DNA of 47,465 nt from Actinomycetes bacterium (GTDB lineage Bacteria > Actinomycetota > Acidimicrobiia > Acidimicrobiales > RAAP-2). Every line of letters starts with the position of its first letter. Position 1 is the first letter of the stretch. The notes beneath the pieces were generated by a model. It did no database searches. It was given only the letters and a program-made list of their open reading frames with translations, and was not told where the DNA came from. A program made the position numbers and the translations under genes. The stretch lies in assembly GCA_021791845.1 (NCBI GenBank), contig JAJYVT010000019.1:1-47465 (forward strand), read 5' to 3'. This document shows, in pieces, positions 35,584 to 44,756 of the stretch.

Positions 35584-37554
35584 TCAAGCGGTCGTGGCGC
35601 CACCGTCGGGCGGTGTCGGCGCCTGGTGCAGCGGCTTCCACGCCGTCTCCATCTCCGGCACCGGGGCGAGGGGCCGTCCCTCGGAGAGGGCGATGTGCAG
35701 CTCGCGCAGCTCTTCGGTCTCGAAGGCGCTGCGGACCGCCCAGAGGAACGAGATCAGCCCGATCCCGCCGGCGATGAGGTAGTCCCACGGGAAGTGCACG
35801 GTCGCGTTGCTCGCCTTGGCGCCGAGGCTTCCGTAGTAGGACAGGAGGAAGAGCGAGATCGAGAAGAAGATCAGCCACCAGGACGACTGGATGTGCTTGC
35901 GACCCTCTTCGTTCGAGAGGAGCCACGTCGCCATGGTGATGATGATCAGCGCCACCGCGAAGGCGGTGAAGTAGGTGCCGAACGTCCACGAGCCCTTCAC
36001 CGGAAGTGTCCCGCTTCGAAGCACCCAGCCGCCCTTGGCCGCGATCCACACCCACGCGACGAGGAACCCGAGACCGAGGGTGAGGCCCTGGTTGGTGCTC
36101 AGGAACCCCTTCGCCGGCGCGTAGTAGATCAAGTAGAGGACGATCGAGATGAAGACGAACGTCATGACCTCCACCAGCACCGAGAAGCCGCTCCAGTAGA
36201 CGATCTCGGTCGCCGCGATGAAGCTGATCGCGCTGAGCACCCACGGGTACGGGAGCCGCACCGGTCTGCGCCACGTGGGCGCCAGCCGTCGGAGTGCCAT
36301 GAGGCCCGCGCCGCCCATGATGTAGGTCAGCACGGTGGTCGAGGAGATGAAGCCGACGAGGTTGTACCAGCTGGGCTGCCGGACGAAGAACAGGCCGCCG
36401 ACGAAGGTTGCGGCGATCAGCGACGTCCACGGGATCGAGAACCGGTTCATCACCCGAAGCCCGGGCGGGAAGAGGCGCTGGACCGACATCCCGTAGAAGG
36501 TCCGGGTTGCGGTGCCCATGTACACGTAGCCGGTCCCCGCCGGCGAGATGACCGCGTCCCAGATGAGCAGGGCCGCGAAGGCGGCGAGGAAGCCCAAGCC
36601 GGCGGAGTGGAGCTCGCTGTAGAAGGGGCCGGTCGCCCACTTGCTCGAGCCGAGAGCGGACCAGTCCCCGACCTTGACCCCCAAGCTCCCCCACCGGATC
36701 GCTCCGGTGAAGGCGATCTGGAGGAGGGTGTACAGCACGATCCCGATCCCGACGGAGATGATCGTGGCCCGGGGAACGTCACGCTGCGGGTTGCGCGCCT
36801 CCCCTGCGTACTCCAGCGCCTGGCGGAAGCCCAGGAAGCTGAACACGATGCCGCTCGTCGCGACGGCACCGAAGATCGGCGATGCGCCCAGCGGCGCGAT
36901 GCCGCCGACCGCCGAGCCGTAGTTCGAGCTCCGGAAGGCGAAGAACACGAAGATGAAGGTCAGCGTGGGGATCACGAGCTTCCACAGCACGACCCAGCGG
37001 TTGACCTCCGAGAGGAGCTTGATGCCGACGAAGTTGAGGAAGAAGAAGAAGATCATGAACCCGTAGCCGAGCATGATGCCCTTCGGCCACGAGAGGACCG
37101 TGCTGTTCGGCGGGATCAGCCCGAGGTCCGGGAACTTGTTGGACAGGTACGTGACCGACGCTTCGGCCTCGATCGTGGGCACGGTGACGGCGGAGAGCAG
37201 GTACGCCCACGCCAGCACCATGCCGGTGTAGCCGCCGTGGGTGAGCTGCGGGTACCTCGACAACGCCCCGGTCCGGGGGATCATGCTGGAGATCTCCATG
37301 TACGTGAACGCAATGAAGAGCACGCAGATGCCGCCGATCAGCCACGAGAAGAGCGACGCCGGACCGGCGGTGGCGTCTGCACCGAGCACCGCGAAGAGCC
37401 ATCCCGATCCGATGATCGCCCCGAGCGACAGGGCGGTCAGCTGCGTGAGGCCCATCGTCTTCTTCAGCTTGAGGTCGGTCGCCTCGTATCCCGCAACCGA
37501 TCCCTCCGGCGTGGTCGCAGGGCGTTCCTGTGCCGGTTCGGTCACCGCTGCCAT
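35584..37554 (-). CDS. APC family amino acid permease
   Basis: A 656-residue transporter with about 12-14 helices. The first helix region TALSLGAIIGSGWLFAVLGA (about 42-61) carries the unwound GSG segment of APC carriers; SGIVFSFLGFRQALEYAGEARNPQRDVPRA (about 236-265) is the family consensus before helix 7. It is longer than standard members, with extra C-terminal helices (YLIAGGIGLISFLWAV) and a soluble tail. Substrate unknown. ATG 37554 is preceded by a G-rich SD. The upstream region has lower GC and paired inverted repeats that may bind a regulator. Confidence 0.9.
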   Translation of the reverse strand: MAAVTEPAQERPATTPEGSVAGYEATDLKLKKTMGLTQLTALSLGAIIGSGWLFAVLGADATAGPASLFSWLIGGICVLFIAFTYMEISSMIPRTGALSRYPQLTHGGYTGMVLAWAYLLSAVTVPTIEAEASVTYLSNKFPDLGLIPPNSTVLSWPKGIMLGYGFMIFFFFLNFVGIKLLSEVNRWVVLWKLVIPTLTFIFVFFAFRSSNYGSAVGGIAPLGASPIFGAVATSGIVFSFLGFRQALEYAGEARNPQRDVPRATIISVGIGIVLYTLLQIAFTGAIRWGSLGVKVGDWSALGSSKWATGPFYSELHSAGLGFLAAFAALLIWDAVISPAGTGYVYMGTATRTFYGMSVQRLFPPGLRVMNRFSIPWTSLIAATFVGGLFFVRQPSWYNLVGFISSTTVLTYIMGGAGLMALRRLAPTWRRPVRLPYPWVLSAISFIAATEIVYWSGFSVLVEVMTFVFISIVLYLIYYAPAKGFLSTNQGLTLGLGFLVAWVWIAAKGGWVLRSGTLPVKGSWTFGTYFTAFAVALIIITMATWLLSNEEGRKHIQSSWWLIFFSISLFLLSYYGSLGAKASNATVHFPWDYLIAGGIGLISFLWAVRSAFETEELRELHIALSEGRPLAPVPEMETAWKPLHQAPTPPDGGATTA

Positions 37555-37601
37555 AGCCTGCCCCCCTATGCGCTTGCCTCTGATGGCACCATCCGAGGTG
37601 G

Positions 37602-37665
37602 TTGCTGCCGGCGATAATTTGCCAGCAAACAACCGTCGGGGCAAGCATAAGACTTGATCCTTGCC
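37602..37665. promoter_or_regulatory. Two inverted repeats upstream of the permease
   Basis: TTGCTG (37602-37607) pairs with CAGCAA (37623-37628), and GGCAAG (37640-37645) pairs with CTTGCC (37660-37665). The stretch is AT-richer than its surroundings, with AAATTATC on the minus strand as a possible -10. These could be operators for the permease gene; the regulator is not known. Confidence 0.35.
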
Positions 37666-37813
37666 GGTGTCGGTAAATCAAGCGCTCGTTCGGTGACCTG
37701 GGCATTCGCGGCCGAGGCCGGCCCGATGCAAGCCTGGCGAAGGCTCTCGACACCCTGCACGCAGCTCGCAGGTTTCCCGGTGAGCGGTTTCCCCGACCGG
37801 TCCCCGGCCGTGT

Positions 37814-38467
37814 TCACGCGGTGCGGTCGGGCCCGACGGCGGGCAAGTCGCCGACCTCCTCTTTCGTCAGGTTCAGGTAGACGCCGTCGTCAACGACGAA
37901 CCTCACGGCGCTGACCGGGATGGCGACGTCCTTCTTCCCCCACAGGTGCCCTTCTCCGAGGAGCACGTGGGTGACCCGATGGTCGCTCCGATCGGTGACG
38001 AGCGCGTCGACGTGCCCGATCGGCCCGTCCGACGCGTGGACGGGCTGGCCGAGCGAGACCTCGCCTTCCCCGCGGGGGATGTTCTCGTCGGTGACCGCTC
38101 GCGGCTCGGTGCCCTCTCCGGGACCCAACCCGTCGACGTCCGAGGCGAGCGGCCCGAACCGCCATGTCGACCGCGCCTGCTGGGACTCCCAGTCGATCTG
38201 CATGCCCGCCCGCACCTCCATCTCTTCCGCCGGGTCGAGCGCGTCGAACTGCGCCAACGTGCACCGGAGCCGGATCTCGCGGGCGGCGGCCTGCGCGACG
38301 AGACCGATCGGCACGAGGTGGCCCTTGTTCCCGTGATGATCGGGCTCCACCACGAGATGGGTCACGGCATGCGCCGAGGGGTCGACGATGAGGCGCCGGA
38401 GCGCGCCGCATTCGCCGTCCTCACACCGAACGACGGCGCCGATCGCGAATTCTGCTTCCGCGTCCAC
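37814..38467 (-). CDS. PRC-barrel domain protein (two domains)
   Basis: A 217-residue soluble protein. The first PRC-like barrel spans about 5-75 (IGAVVRCEDGECGALRRLIVD; THLVVEPDH), the second about 135-205 (LGQPVHASDGPIGHVDALVTD; HVLLGEGHLWGKKDVAIPVSAV). Such proteins bind RNA or partner proteins and are common near stress genes. GTG 38467 has a clear SD (AAAGGAG). Function unknown beyond the fold. Confidence 0.85.
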   Translation of the reverse strand: MDAEAEFAIGAVVRCEDGECGALRRLIVDPSAHAVTHLVVEPDHHGNKGHLVPIGLVAQAAAREIRLRCTLAQFDALDPAEEMEVRAGMQIDWESQQARSTWRFGPLASDVDGLGPGEGTEPRAVTDENIPRGEGEVSLGQPVHASDGPIGHVDALVTDRSDHRVTHVLLGEGHLWGKKDVAIPVSAVRFVVDDGVYLNLTKEEVGDLPAVGPDRTA

Positions 38468-38747
38468 GGCTGGCTCCTTTCGCTGACCCCGTTGGTGCGT
38501 CCCGCCCTGAGGGCGTCGCGCACCTTCGTTTGCCGGTCATCCTGACCCCGGCCAGTCATCGGCGACAGGGGCAGAAGTCCCGGCGTGCGACACAGTGCGC
38601 CGGTCGCCTCCCCCCTGCCGTGGCCTCCCCGACAGGCTTCGGCCCCCGCCTCTCGCATCCGGTCGGGACCTGTGGCCCTACCCGTCGGCCCGACCCGGCG
38701 CCACCCTGGCACCGGGAGACGACGTTCCAGGTGATGGCGAGCGACCC
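38468..38747. other. Intergenic region without recognised gene
   Basis: About 280 bp between the divergent PRC-barrel and cupredoxin-like genes. No RNA gene or signal-peptide-coding frame that could extend the cupredoxin gene was found. Confidence 0.4.
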
Positions 38748-39398
38748 ATGATGGGGGGCGATGACGGCCGGACGGCGAGCCGCGCCGGCTACGTCTGCAT
38801 GATGGGCGGCACGACAGCGCCCGAATGGATGCGGGGCCACGACCTCCCGGGTTTCATGATGGACGGCGACGCCGATCCCGCCACGGTCATGGGCCGGCTC
38901 TTCGCCGACGCGCCCGGCCCCCGGGTCAGCCCCTCGGAGGCGGCCCGCCTGGGTGAGATGGTGCCGTCCGGCGCGGCCGCCGACCCGAGCGGCAACCGCC
39001 TGACCTTCACCACGAGGGCCGTTCATCTCGTCGTGCTCGCCAGCCCTTCGATGCCGGCCGAGAACTTCCGCGTCGCAGGCATGACGAACCCCACCGTCGT
39101 GGTCCCCCAGGATGCCCACGTGTCCATCGACGTCGTGAACGCGGACAAGAGCATGGCCCACGGGCTCGTCGTGACGGCCACAGGGACCGGATCGTCGTGG
39201 ATGCCCATGATGTCGGCAGCACCGGCGTTCGACGGGGCGGCCCTGTGGTTCCTGGGCGAGTCCACCTCGGCCGGCATGCACGAAGGCGCGCTGCGCTTCA
39301 CCGCCACGGCACCGGGCACCTACCAGTACCTCTGTCCGGTCCCCGGCGACGCCCAGGAGGGCATGGCGGGCACCTTCGTTGTCGCCAACGGGAACTGA
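38748..39398 (+). CDS. Cupredoxin-like protein with altered copper site
   Basis: A 216-residue protein from ATG 38748. The C-terminal half (about 85-216) has a plastocyanin/sulfocyanin-like fold: VDVVNADKSMAHGLVV carries the first His, and GTYQYLCPVPGDAQEGMAGTF the Cys and Met. The second His expected after the Pro-Gly (CxxPGH) is Asp here. The N-terminal part is rich in Met, Gly and His (VCMMGG; WMRGHDLPGFMMDGD). There is no signal peptide or membrane anchor from this start, which is odd for the family; the N-terminus may be truncated. It precedes the copper operon, so a role in copper binding is likely but unproven. Confidence 0.75.
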   Translation: MMGGDDGRTASRAGYVCMMGGTTAPEWMRGHDLPGFMMDGDADPATVMGRLFADAPGPRVSPSEAARLGEMVPSGAAADPSGNRLTFTTRAVHLVVLASPSMPAENFRVAGMTNPTVVVPQDAHVSIDVVNADKSMAHGLVVTATGTGSSWMPMMSAAPAFDGAALWFLGESTSAGMHEGALRFTATAPGTYQYLCPVPGDAQEGMAGTFVVANGN

Positions 39399-39483
39399 AC
39401 CGGGGAGTTGGCCCACGGACCGACGGCGGACCACCGGCGCGGCGGCATGCGCCGAGAGACGGCGTCGAGGGAGCCAGCCGCCA

Positions 39484-39534
39484 GGGGACCGGGCCGTCCG
39501 GGGGACCGGGCCGTCCGGGGGACCGGGCCGTCCG
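39484..39534. repeat. 17-bp tandem repeat, three copies
   Basis: Unit GGGGACCGGGCCGTCCG is present three times without change between the cupredoxin-like gene and the copper operon. Each unit contains GGAC/GTCC-type arms and may form a small hairpin. Confidence 0.9.
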
Positions 39535-39556
39535 GGACCATCGGCCCTACTGAACG

Positions 39557-39576
39557 ATACGGGGGCAGGGTATACT
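39557..39576 (+). promoter_or_regulatory. CsoR-type operator overlapping the copper operon promoter
   Basis: ATAC (39557-39560) and GTAT (39570-39573) are inverted arms around the G-rich core GGGGGCAGG, the pattern bound by CsoR/RcnR regulators. The right arm overlaps the -10 box TATACT (39571-39576). A CsoR-family gene is the last gene of the same operon, so autoregulated copper-induced derepression is likely. SD GAAGGAG precedes the ATG at 39601. Confidence 0.7.
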
Positions 39577-39600
39577 GAGCCTCGCGAGAAGGAGCCCACC

Positions 39601-39804
39601 ATGGCCGAGACGATCACCTACCGCGTACCGGGAATGACCTGCGACCACTGCACGCGCGCCGTCTCGAGCGAGCTCGGTGCGGTCGATGGCGTGGCCCGGG
39701 TCGAGGTCGACCTCGGCACGAAGCTCGTGACGGTGACCGGCGAGGGCCTGGACGACGCACAGCTGCGAGCGGCGATCGACGAGGCCGGCTACGAGGCGTC
39801 GTGA
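39601..39804 (+). CDS. copZ: Copper chaperone, heavy-metal-associated domain
   Basis: A 67-residue single HMA domain with the metal motif GMTCDHC (C14, C17) and the usual beta-alpha-beta-beta-alpha-beta pattern. It would carry Cu(I) to the ATPase encoded next. Its stop overlaps the copA GTG (GTGA). Confidence 0.92.
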   Translation: MAETITYRVPGMTCDHCTRAVSSELGAVDGVARVEVDLGTKLVTVTGEGLDDAQLRAAIDEAGYEAS

Positions 39805-42014
39805 CGACGACGGCAACCGAGACGGCAACCGGGCCCAGGGCTCCTGCGCCCGAGCAGCGCCAGCACGTCGAGCTCGCCATCACCGGCATGACGTGCGCGT
39901 CGTGCGCGGCGCGCATCGAGAAGCGCCTCAACAAGCTCGACGGCGTGGCGGCAACGGTCAACTTCGCCAGCGAGCACGCCGCCGTCGCCTACGACCCGGC
40001 CCAGGTCGACGTCCACGACCTGATCGGGGCGGTGGAGGCCGCCGGCTACGGGGCCAGCCTGCCCGAGGGCGTCGCCGTGGAGGACCCGGCCCGCCCCTAC
40101 CGCTGGCGTCTCCTGCTCGCCGTAGTGCTCAGCGTGCCCCTGGCGATCTTCGCCTGGGCCCCGCCATCCCGACCGCCCGGCTGGGAGTGGGTCTCGCTCG
40201 TTCTTGCCACCCCGGTCGTCCTCCTCGCCGGCTGGCCGTTCCACCGAGCGGCGGTGGCCAATGCCCGGCACGGCGTGGCCACGATGGACACGCTCATCTC
40301 CGTGGGCACGGTGGCGGCGTGGACGTGGTCGACGATCGTGCTGGCGGCAGGGATGTCGACGAGCGTCTACTTCGATACCGCCGGAGCCATCACCGCCCTG
40401 ATCCTCCTCGGCCGCTACCTCGAGGCCCGGGCCAAGCGCCGTTCGGGAGAGGCGATCCGCAGGCTCTTGGAGCTCGGAGCCAAGGATGCCCGGGTGCTGC
40501 GCGACGGGGCGGAGGTCCTCGTGCCCGTCGAGGAGCTGGCCGTCGGTGACCGCTTCGTGGTCCGTCCGGGCGAGAAGGTCGCCACCGACGGGATCGTCGA
40601 GTCCGGCACCTCTGCCATCGACCAGTCCATGCTCACCGGTGAGCCGGTCCCCGTCGAGGTCGGCTCGGGCGACCCGGTGGCGGGCGCCACGGTCAACACC
40701 TCGGGCCGGCTCGTGGTGCGGGCCACCCGGGTCGGAGCATCCACCGCGCTCGCCCAGATCACCCGGTTGGTCGCCGATGCCCAAGCCGGCAAGGCACCCG
40801 TCCAACGCCTGGCCGACCGGGTATCGGCGATCTTCGTGCCGGTCGTCATCGCCACCTCGGCGCTCACCCTGGTGGGCTGGCTCCTCATGGGCAACGTGGC
40901 TACGACCACCGCCTTCACCGCGGCGGTGGCCGTCATCGTCATCGCCTGCCCGTGCGCGCTGGGACTGGCCACGCCAACTGCTCTCATGGTCGGCACCGGG
41001 CGCGGCGCCCAGCTCGGCATCGTGATCAAGGGCCCCGAGATCCTGGAACAGACCCGCCAGATCACCACCATCGTGCTCGACAAGACGGGGACCCTGACCG
41101 AGGGGAAGATGACGGTCTCGGCGGTCGTGCCCGCCGAGGGAGCGGGCGAAGACGAGCTCCTCCGCCTGGCGGCCGGGGCCGAGGCGGCCAGTGAGCATCC
41201 GATCGCCCAGGCCATCGCCGCCTACGGGCGCGAACGGCTCGGCGCTCTCCCCGAGGTCGAGTCGTTCTCCTCCCGGGCCGGGCTCGGGATCGAGGCCGTC
41301 GTCGATCACCATGCCGTCGTGATCGGTCGCCCGAACCTCCTCGCCGACTGGGGGGTGCGCCTCACCGGAAGGCTCGTCGACGACGTGCACCGCCTGGAGG
41401 CGGGCGGGTCGACGGTGGTCGGGGTGGCTGCCGACGGCAAGGTCAAGGGTGTGGTGGCGGTGGCGGACCGCGTCAAGCCGACCAGCCGCCAGGCCGTGGA
41501 CGAGCTGCGCCACCTCGGGCTCACCCCGGTGCTGCTCACCGGTGACAACGAGCAGACGGCCCGAGCGGTGGCGGCCGAGGTGGGCATCGATCGGGTGATG
41601 GCCGGCGTCCTGCCCGAGGACAAGGCGGCCGAGGTCGCCCGGCTGCAGGAAGCGGGCGAGGTGGTCGCCGTGGTCGGCGACGGCGTGAACGACGCTCCGG
41701 CCCTCGCCCGGGCCGATCTCGGACTGGCCATCGGGACCGGCACCGACGTCGCCATCGAGGCCTCCGATATCACGCTCGTGACGGGCGACCTCCGGTCGGC
41801 CGTCGACGCCATCCGCTTGTCTCGGCGCACGCTCTCGACGATCAAGGGCAACCTCGTGTGGGCCTTCGGCTACAACGCCGCCGCCATCCCCCTCGCGGTC
41901 GCTGGGCTCGTCAATCCCATCGTCGGCGCCGCCGCCATGGCGTTCTCGAGCGTCTTCGTCGTCACCAACTCGCTGCGCCTCCGCAGCTTCCGTCCGATGG
42001 AGGAGAACCGATGA
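39801..42014 (+). CDS. copA: Copper-exporting P1B-type ATPase
   Basis: A 737-residue Cu(I) pump. One N-terminal HMA domain has GMTCASC (C32, C35). The transmembrane CPC motif is [12 protein letters not shown] (C383, C385), the phosphorylated Asp lies in DKTGTLTEG (D427), and an SEHP nucleotide motif and VGDGVNDAP hinge follow. The last helices contain YNAAAIPLA and [16 protein letters not shown], typical of CopA. ATP drives copper out of the cytosol. It is the middle gene of the copZ-copA-csoR operon, overlapping both neighbours by 4 bp. Confidence 0.96.
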   Translation: MTTTATETATGPRAPAPEQRQHVELAITGMTCASCAARIEKRLNKLDGVAATVNFASEHAAVAYDPAQVDVHDLIGAVEAAGYGASLPEGVAVEDPARPYRWRLLLAVVLSVPLAIFAWAPPSRPPGWEWVSLVLATPVVLLAGWPFHRAAVANARHGVATMDTLISVGTVAAWTWSTIVLAAGMSTSVYFDTAGAITALILLGRYLEARAKRRSGEAIRRLLELGAKDARVLRDGAEVLVPVEELAVGDRFVVRPGEKVATDGIVESGTSAIDQSMLTGEPVPVEVGSGDPVAGATVNTSGRLVVRATRVGASTALAQITRLVADAQAGKAPVQRLADRVSAIFVPVVIATSALTLVGWLLMGNVATTTAFTAAVAVIVIACPCALGLATPTALMVGTGRGAQLGIVIKGPEILEQTRQITTIVLDKTGTLTEGKMTVSAVVPAEGAGEDELLRLAAGAEAASEHPIAQAIAAYGRERLGALPEVESFSSRAGLGIEAVVDHHAVVIGRPNLLADWGVRLTGRLVDDVHRLEAGGSTVVGVAADGKVKGVVAVADRVKPTSRQAVDELRHLGLTPVLLTGDNEQTARAVAAEVGIDRVMAGVLPEDKAAEVARLQEAGEVVAVVGDGVNDAPALARADLGLAIGTGTDVAIEASDITLVTGDLRSAVDAIRLSRRTLSTIKGNLVWAFGYNAAAIPLAVAGLVNPIVGAAAMAFSSVFVVTNSLRLRSFRPMEENR

Positions 42015-42364
42015 CCGACACGACGACGCACGGCACCAGCCAGCCGGGCAGTGAGGCCGAGGCACCACCTCCGTATGGCTACGTGGCCAGCAAGCACAAG
42101 GAGGCGCTGGTCAACCGGATGCGGCGCATCGAAGGTCAGGCCCGAGGCATCGAGAAGATGATCACCGAGGACCGCTACTGCATCGACATCCTCACCCAGA
42201 TCGCCGCAGCCAGGACCGCACTCGAGACGGTGGCCGGCATCCTGCTCGACGACCACGTGAACCACTGCGTCCGGCACGCCCTCTCCTCGGGCGACGAGAA
42301 GGTCGCGGCCGAGAAGACCACCGAGCTCCTCGACGCCGTCCACCGCTTCGCCCGGACCCACTAG
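42011..42364 (+). CDS. csoR: CsoR-family copper-sensing repressor
   Basis: A 117-residue all-helical repressor. [17 protein letters not shown] (35-51) is the family core, and the Cu(I) ligands are in place as C57, H82 and C86, with the same spacing (25 and 4 residues) as Cys36-His61-Cys65 of M. tuberculosis CsoR. Copper binding would release it from the operator at 39557-39573. The ATG overlaps the copA stop (ATGA). Confidence 0.93.
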   Translation: MTDTTTHGTSQPGSEAEAPPPYGYVASKHKEALVNRMRRIEGQARGIEKMITEDRYCIDILTQIAAARTALETVAGILLDDHVNHCVRHALSSGDEKVAAEKTTELLDAVHRFARTH

Positions 42365-42389
42365 GCAAGGGGCATCAGCGTCGGCGCAT

Positions 42390-42419
42390 CTACATCGGCC
42401 GCATCTACATCGGCCGCAT
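42390..42419 (-). repeat. 15-bp tandem repeat over the DUF4396 stop codon
   Basis: Two perfect units read ATGCGGCCGATGTAG on the minus strand (42405-42419 and 42390-42404). The first contains the stop of the DUF4396 gene; the second lies after it. Confidence 0.85.
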
Positions 42420-43106
42420 CTCCATCGCCTCCTTGATGCCCTTGCGGATGAGCCACACGTTCGTCGGCCAGGCGGTGGAGAACCCGATGACCATCCCGAT
42501 CTGCATGAGGAACCAGAAGGCGGCATGGTCGGGGCGGATGTGGTGGGGGAAGAAGACGAACTGCATCAGCGCCATCCAGCCGAACAAGCCGACCTCGAAA
42601 CTGGTGAGGGACAGGAAGTCGGCCTTCGCCGCCTCGACGAGACCCGCTCTCAGTCCGAGACCACGCATGGGGGCGATGGCGAAGTACTGAAAGGCGATGC
42701 CGAGCGCCAGGGCCAACACGTAGTCGCCGATGTACTCGGGCAGGAGCGACAGCCCGGCGATGGTGGTTCCCGCACCGAAGACGACCCATTCGGCGCAGAG
42801 GTCGCCGAGCGTGCACCCGGCACCGCAATGACTGACGCCGGTGGCGATCGCCGACCATCCCGGCAGTTCCGGCGGCTCGCCACCGCGCTCCTTCCGCCAG
42901 GTGGGGCTCTTCGGCCAGCCGAAGCGCCGGTAGCCCCAGACCGCGAGCGGTCCGAAGTAGAGGGCGGTGACGGGCCAGACCGCCTCCATGATCCCCATCT
43001 GCTGGCGGTGCCCCCGCAGCCAGATGTCGGCGGCGATCCACAGCGCCGAAACGGTCGCCAGTCCAATGGCGAGCCAGCTGAGCACGGTCAAGCATGCCGG
43101 AGGCAC
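42405..43106 (-). CDS. DUF4396 membrane protein
   Basis: A 233-residue protein with about six helices. The conserved core SHCGAGCTLGDLCAEW (about 92-107) has Cys, His, Asp and Glu in one helix and could bind metal; FFPHHIRPDHAAFWFLMQIG is a second conserved block. The family often sits near copper genes; its position convergent to csoR fits, but function is unproven. GTG 43106 has SD AAAGGAGGG. Confidence 0.88.
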   Translation of the reverse strand: MPPACLTVLSWLAIGLATVSALWIAADIWLRGHRQQMGIMEAVWPVTALYFGPLAVWGYRRFGWPKSPTWRKERGGEPPELPGWSAIATGVSHCGAGCTLGDLCAEWVVFGAGTTIAGLSLLPEYIGDYVLALALGIAFQYFAIAPMRGLGLRAGLVEAAKADFLSLTSFEVGLFGWMALMQFVFFPHHIRPDHAAFWFLMQIGMVIGFSTAWPTNVWLIRKGIKEAMEMRPM

Positions 43107-43430
43107 GCGGTCGGCCCTCCTTTGTCGAGCGGATCATGGGCCCTGTACCCCTTCCGGGCAACTGACACGTGCACACAGCCGACGTTCAGGCCGGTGGTGC
43201 TGGCGAGCTTCGCGGGGCTCCGGAAGCGGGCCCGCCCACGACCGGCACGCACCGTGGGGCCGGGCAGCCAGACGGCGGGGACGAGGTCGCGCCGGGAGCG
43301 ATCGGCCAACACCCAGGCGTCGATCCGGCGTGTCCCCGCGTCCGCCAGTCAGGCGAGACCGCCCTCCGGGGCAGCCCGGCCAAGTGCGGACCGCCCGACC
43401 GGCGCCGGGCAGCTCATCGAGTCCGCCCTC

Positions 43431-43470
43431 CACGGGGCTTCGAACCTGCCTGACGTGCGGCAACGCCTCG
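43431..43470 (+). repeat. Degenerate copy of the TTCGAACC repeat
   Basis: TTCGAACC at 43439-43446 is followed by TGACGTGCGGC and later CTCGGTC, matching the right half of the repeat at 45876-45917 with short substitutions. The GGTGGGCCGTAG half is missing here, so the relation is weaker. Confidence 0.45.
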
Positions 43471-43494
43471 ACGGCCTACGCTCGGTCGCTGAGA

Positions 43495-43500
43495 TATAGT
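43495..43500 (+). promoter_or_regulatory. Orphaned -10 box TATAGT of the phd-parE module
   Basis: Removing the IS element and one target copy would place TATAGT 7 nt before the phd ATG, the same leaderless geometry as other genes here. The element now separates it from phd by 1.7 kb. Confidence 0.55.
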
Positions 43501-43508
43501 CTTAGTTG

Positions 43509-43539
43509 AATGGGCTCGCGCGTTTGCTACGCGTCCCTG
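43509..43539 (+). repeat. Left terminal inverted repeat of the IS element
   Basis: First 25 bases are identical to the reverse complement of 45208-45232; one mismatch follows and then CCCTG matches again. Confidence 0.92.
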
Positions 43540-43559
43540 ATAGGAGGCACAATTCGTAA

Positions 43560-44756
43560 GTGGGAAAAGTGTCGGAACGCTGGGACCTGGCTCCCAGGCG
43601 CCTCAGGGCGGGCCGCCACTACCCAGGGACCTGGCAGGAGTTCATCGCCTGGTTCTCGACCGACGAGCGCTGCCACGACTTCCTCGCCGACCTGCGGTGG
43701 TCAGACGGCTTCGTCTGCCCGCTGTGCGAAGAAGGGAGCGGGCACCGCACTGGCATGCGCTGGTGGTGCCCCAAGTGCCGGCACTGGTCATCGGTCACCA
43801 CCCGCACCTCGCTGCAACAGACTCACCTGACGCTTCAGACCTGGCTGTTGGCAGTGTGGCTCATGTCGAGCGACAAACGAGGCGTGAGCGCCACATTCCT
43901 ATCGAGCTCGCTCGGCATCGACTACCGAAGCGCCTGGCACGTCCTGCACAAGGTGCGCCTCACCTTCAGCCAGGAGGATAGAGAGCCGCTCAAGGGGCTC
44001 GTCGAGATCGACGAGATGTACTTGGGCGGCCAGGACCTCGGCAACAACCGCAGAGGAAGGAGCTTGGCCACCAAGGCCTGTGTGGTCATCGCCTGCGAGT
44101 GCAAGCGTGGCAAGGTCATCGGAAGGATACGGATGGGACGCTTGGAGGACTCCACCCACACATCCCTCGAGCCCTGGATACAGCGCCACGTGGAGAAGGG
44201 CTCGGCCATCCACACCGACGGGCACAGGGGCTACATCAACCTGAAGTCCCTCGGCTACAAGCACAAGGCCACGTCCATGACGCAGTCGCCCTATCCCGCC
44301 CACGTCGTGTTCCCACGGGTGCACACCATCGCCAGTCTCTCCAAGCGTTGGATACTCGGCACCCACCACGGCGGCATCCATCCGCAGTATCTCGACCCCT
44401 ACCTCGACGAGTTCGTGTTCCGGTTCAACCGCAGGCACTCGTGGTCGAGGGGACTCGTGTTCTACCGGGTGCTCCAGGGCCTGCTCGAGCGTGACGCTTA
44501 CGTGACCCGCCCACAGGTCCACCGGGTGCCGCTTCCCAAGCCCTCGACAACAGGCACGCAGGCGACAGGGGCGCCCAAGACCTCCAAGCGCAAGCAGGAC
44601 GCCGTGAACCAGCAGCTGGTCGAAGACGAGCTCTTCGACTGGGCCGAGCTCGAGGACGCAGAGGGTCCGCCCACACCCTTCTGCCCGCTGCCCGAGGACT
44701 CCAGCTCCGAACTGCTGCATGGAGAGGCGCCTCGCCTCATTGCACAAGGTCGGTGA
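43560..44756 (+). CDS. IS1595-family (ISXO2-like) transposase
   Basis: A 398-residue DDE transposase from GTG 43560, the first start after an in-frame TAA, behind AGGAGG. An N-terminal zinc ribbon has CPLC and CPKC (about 58-61 and 74-77). The ISXO2-like catalytic domain shows GLVEIDEMYLGG (first Asp, about 148), AIHTDGHRGY (second Asp, about 219) and a THHGGIHPQYLDPYLDEFVFRFNRR-type end region, where the family has its last acidic or Asn/His residue. A C-terminal extension of about 90 residues is acidic and disordered. It appears intact. Confidence 0.93.
   Translation: MGKVSERWDLAPRRLRAGRHYPGTWQEFIAWFSTDERCHDFLADLRWSDGFVCPLCEEGSGHRTGMRWWCPKCRHWSSVTTRTSLQQTHLTLQTWLLAVWLMSSDKRGVSATFLSSSLGIDYRSAWHVLHKVRLTFSQEDREPLKGLVEIDEMYLGGQDLGNNRRGRSLATKACVVIACECKRGKVIGRIRMGRLEDSTHTSLEPWIQRHVEKGSAIHTDGHRGYINLKSLGYKHKATSMTQSPYPAHVVFPRVHTIASLSKRWILGTHHGGIHPQYLDPYLDEFVFRFNRRHSWSRGLVFYRVLQGLLERDAYVTRPQVHRVPLPKPSTTGTQATGAPKTSKRKQDAVNQQLVEDELFDWAELEDAEGPPTPFCPLPEDSSSELLHGEAPRLIAQGR

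Larger units (their letters stand above)
43107..43508. other. Gene-free stretch before the IS element
   Basis: About 400 bp without a convincing gene. It contains a degenerate repeat (43431-43470) related to the tRNA-like repeats further right, a TATAGT hexamer (43495-43500), and the left target-site copy (43501-43508) of the IS element. Several open frames exist but none has family features. Confidence 0.5.

Noticed and set aside
43134..43463. Minus-strand open frame in the gap before the IS
   Set aside because: Composition is Arg/Gly/Pro-rich with no SD or family motif, and it runs through a degenerate repeat.
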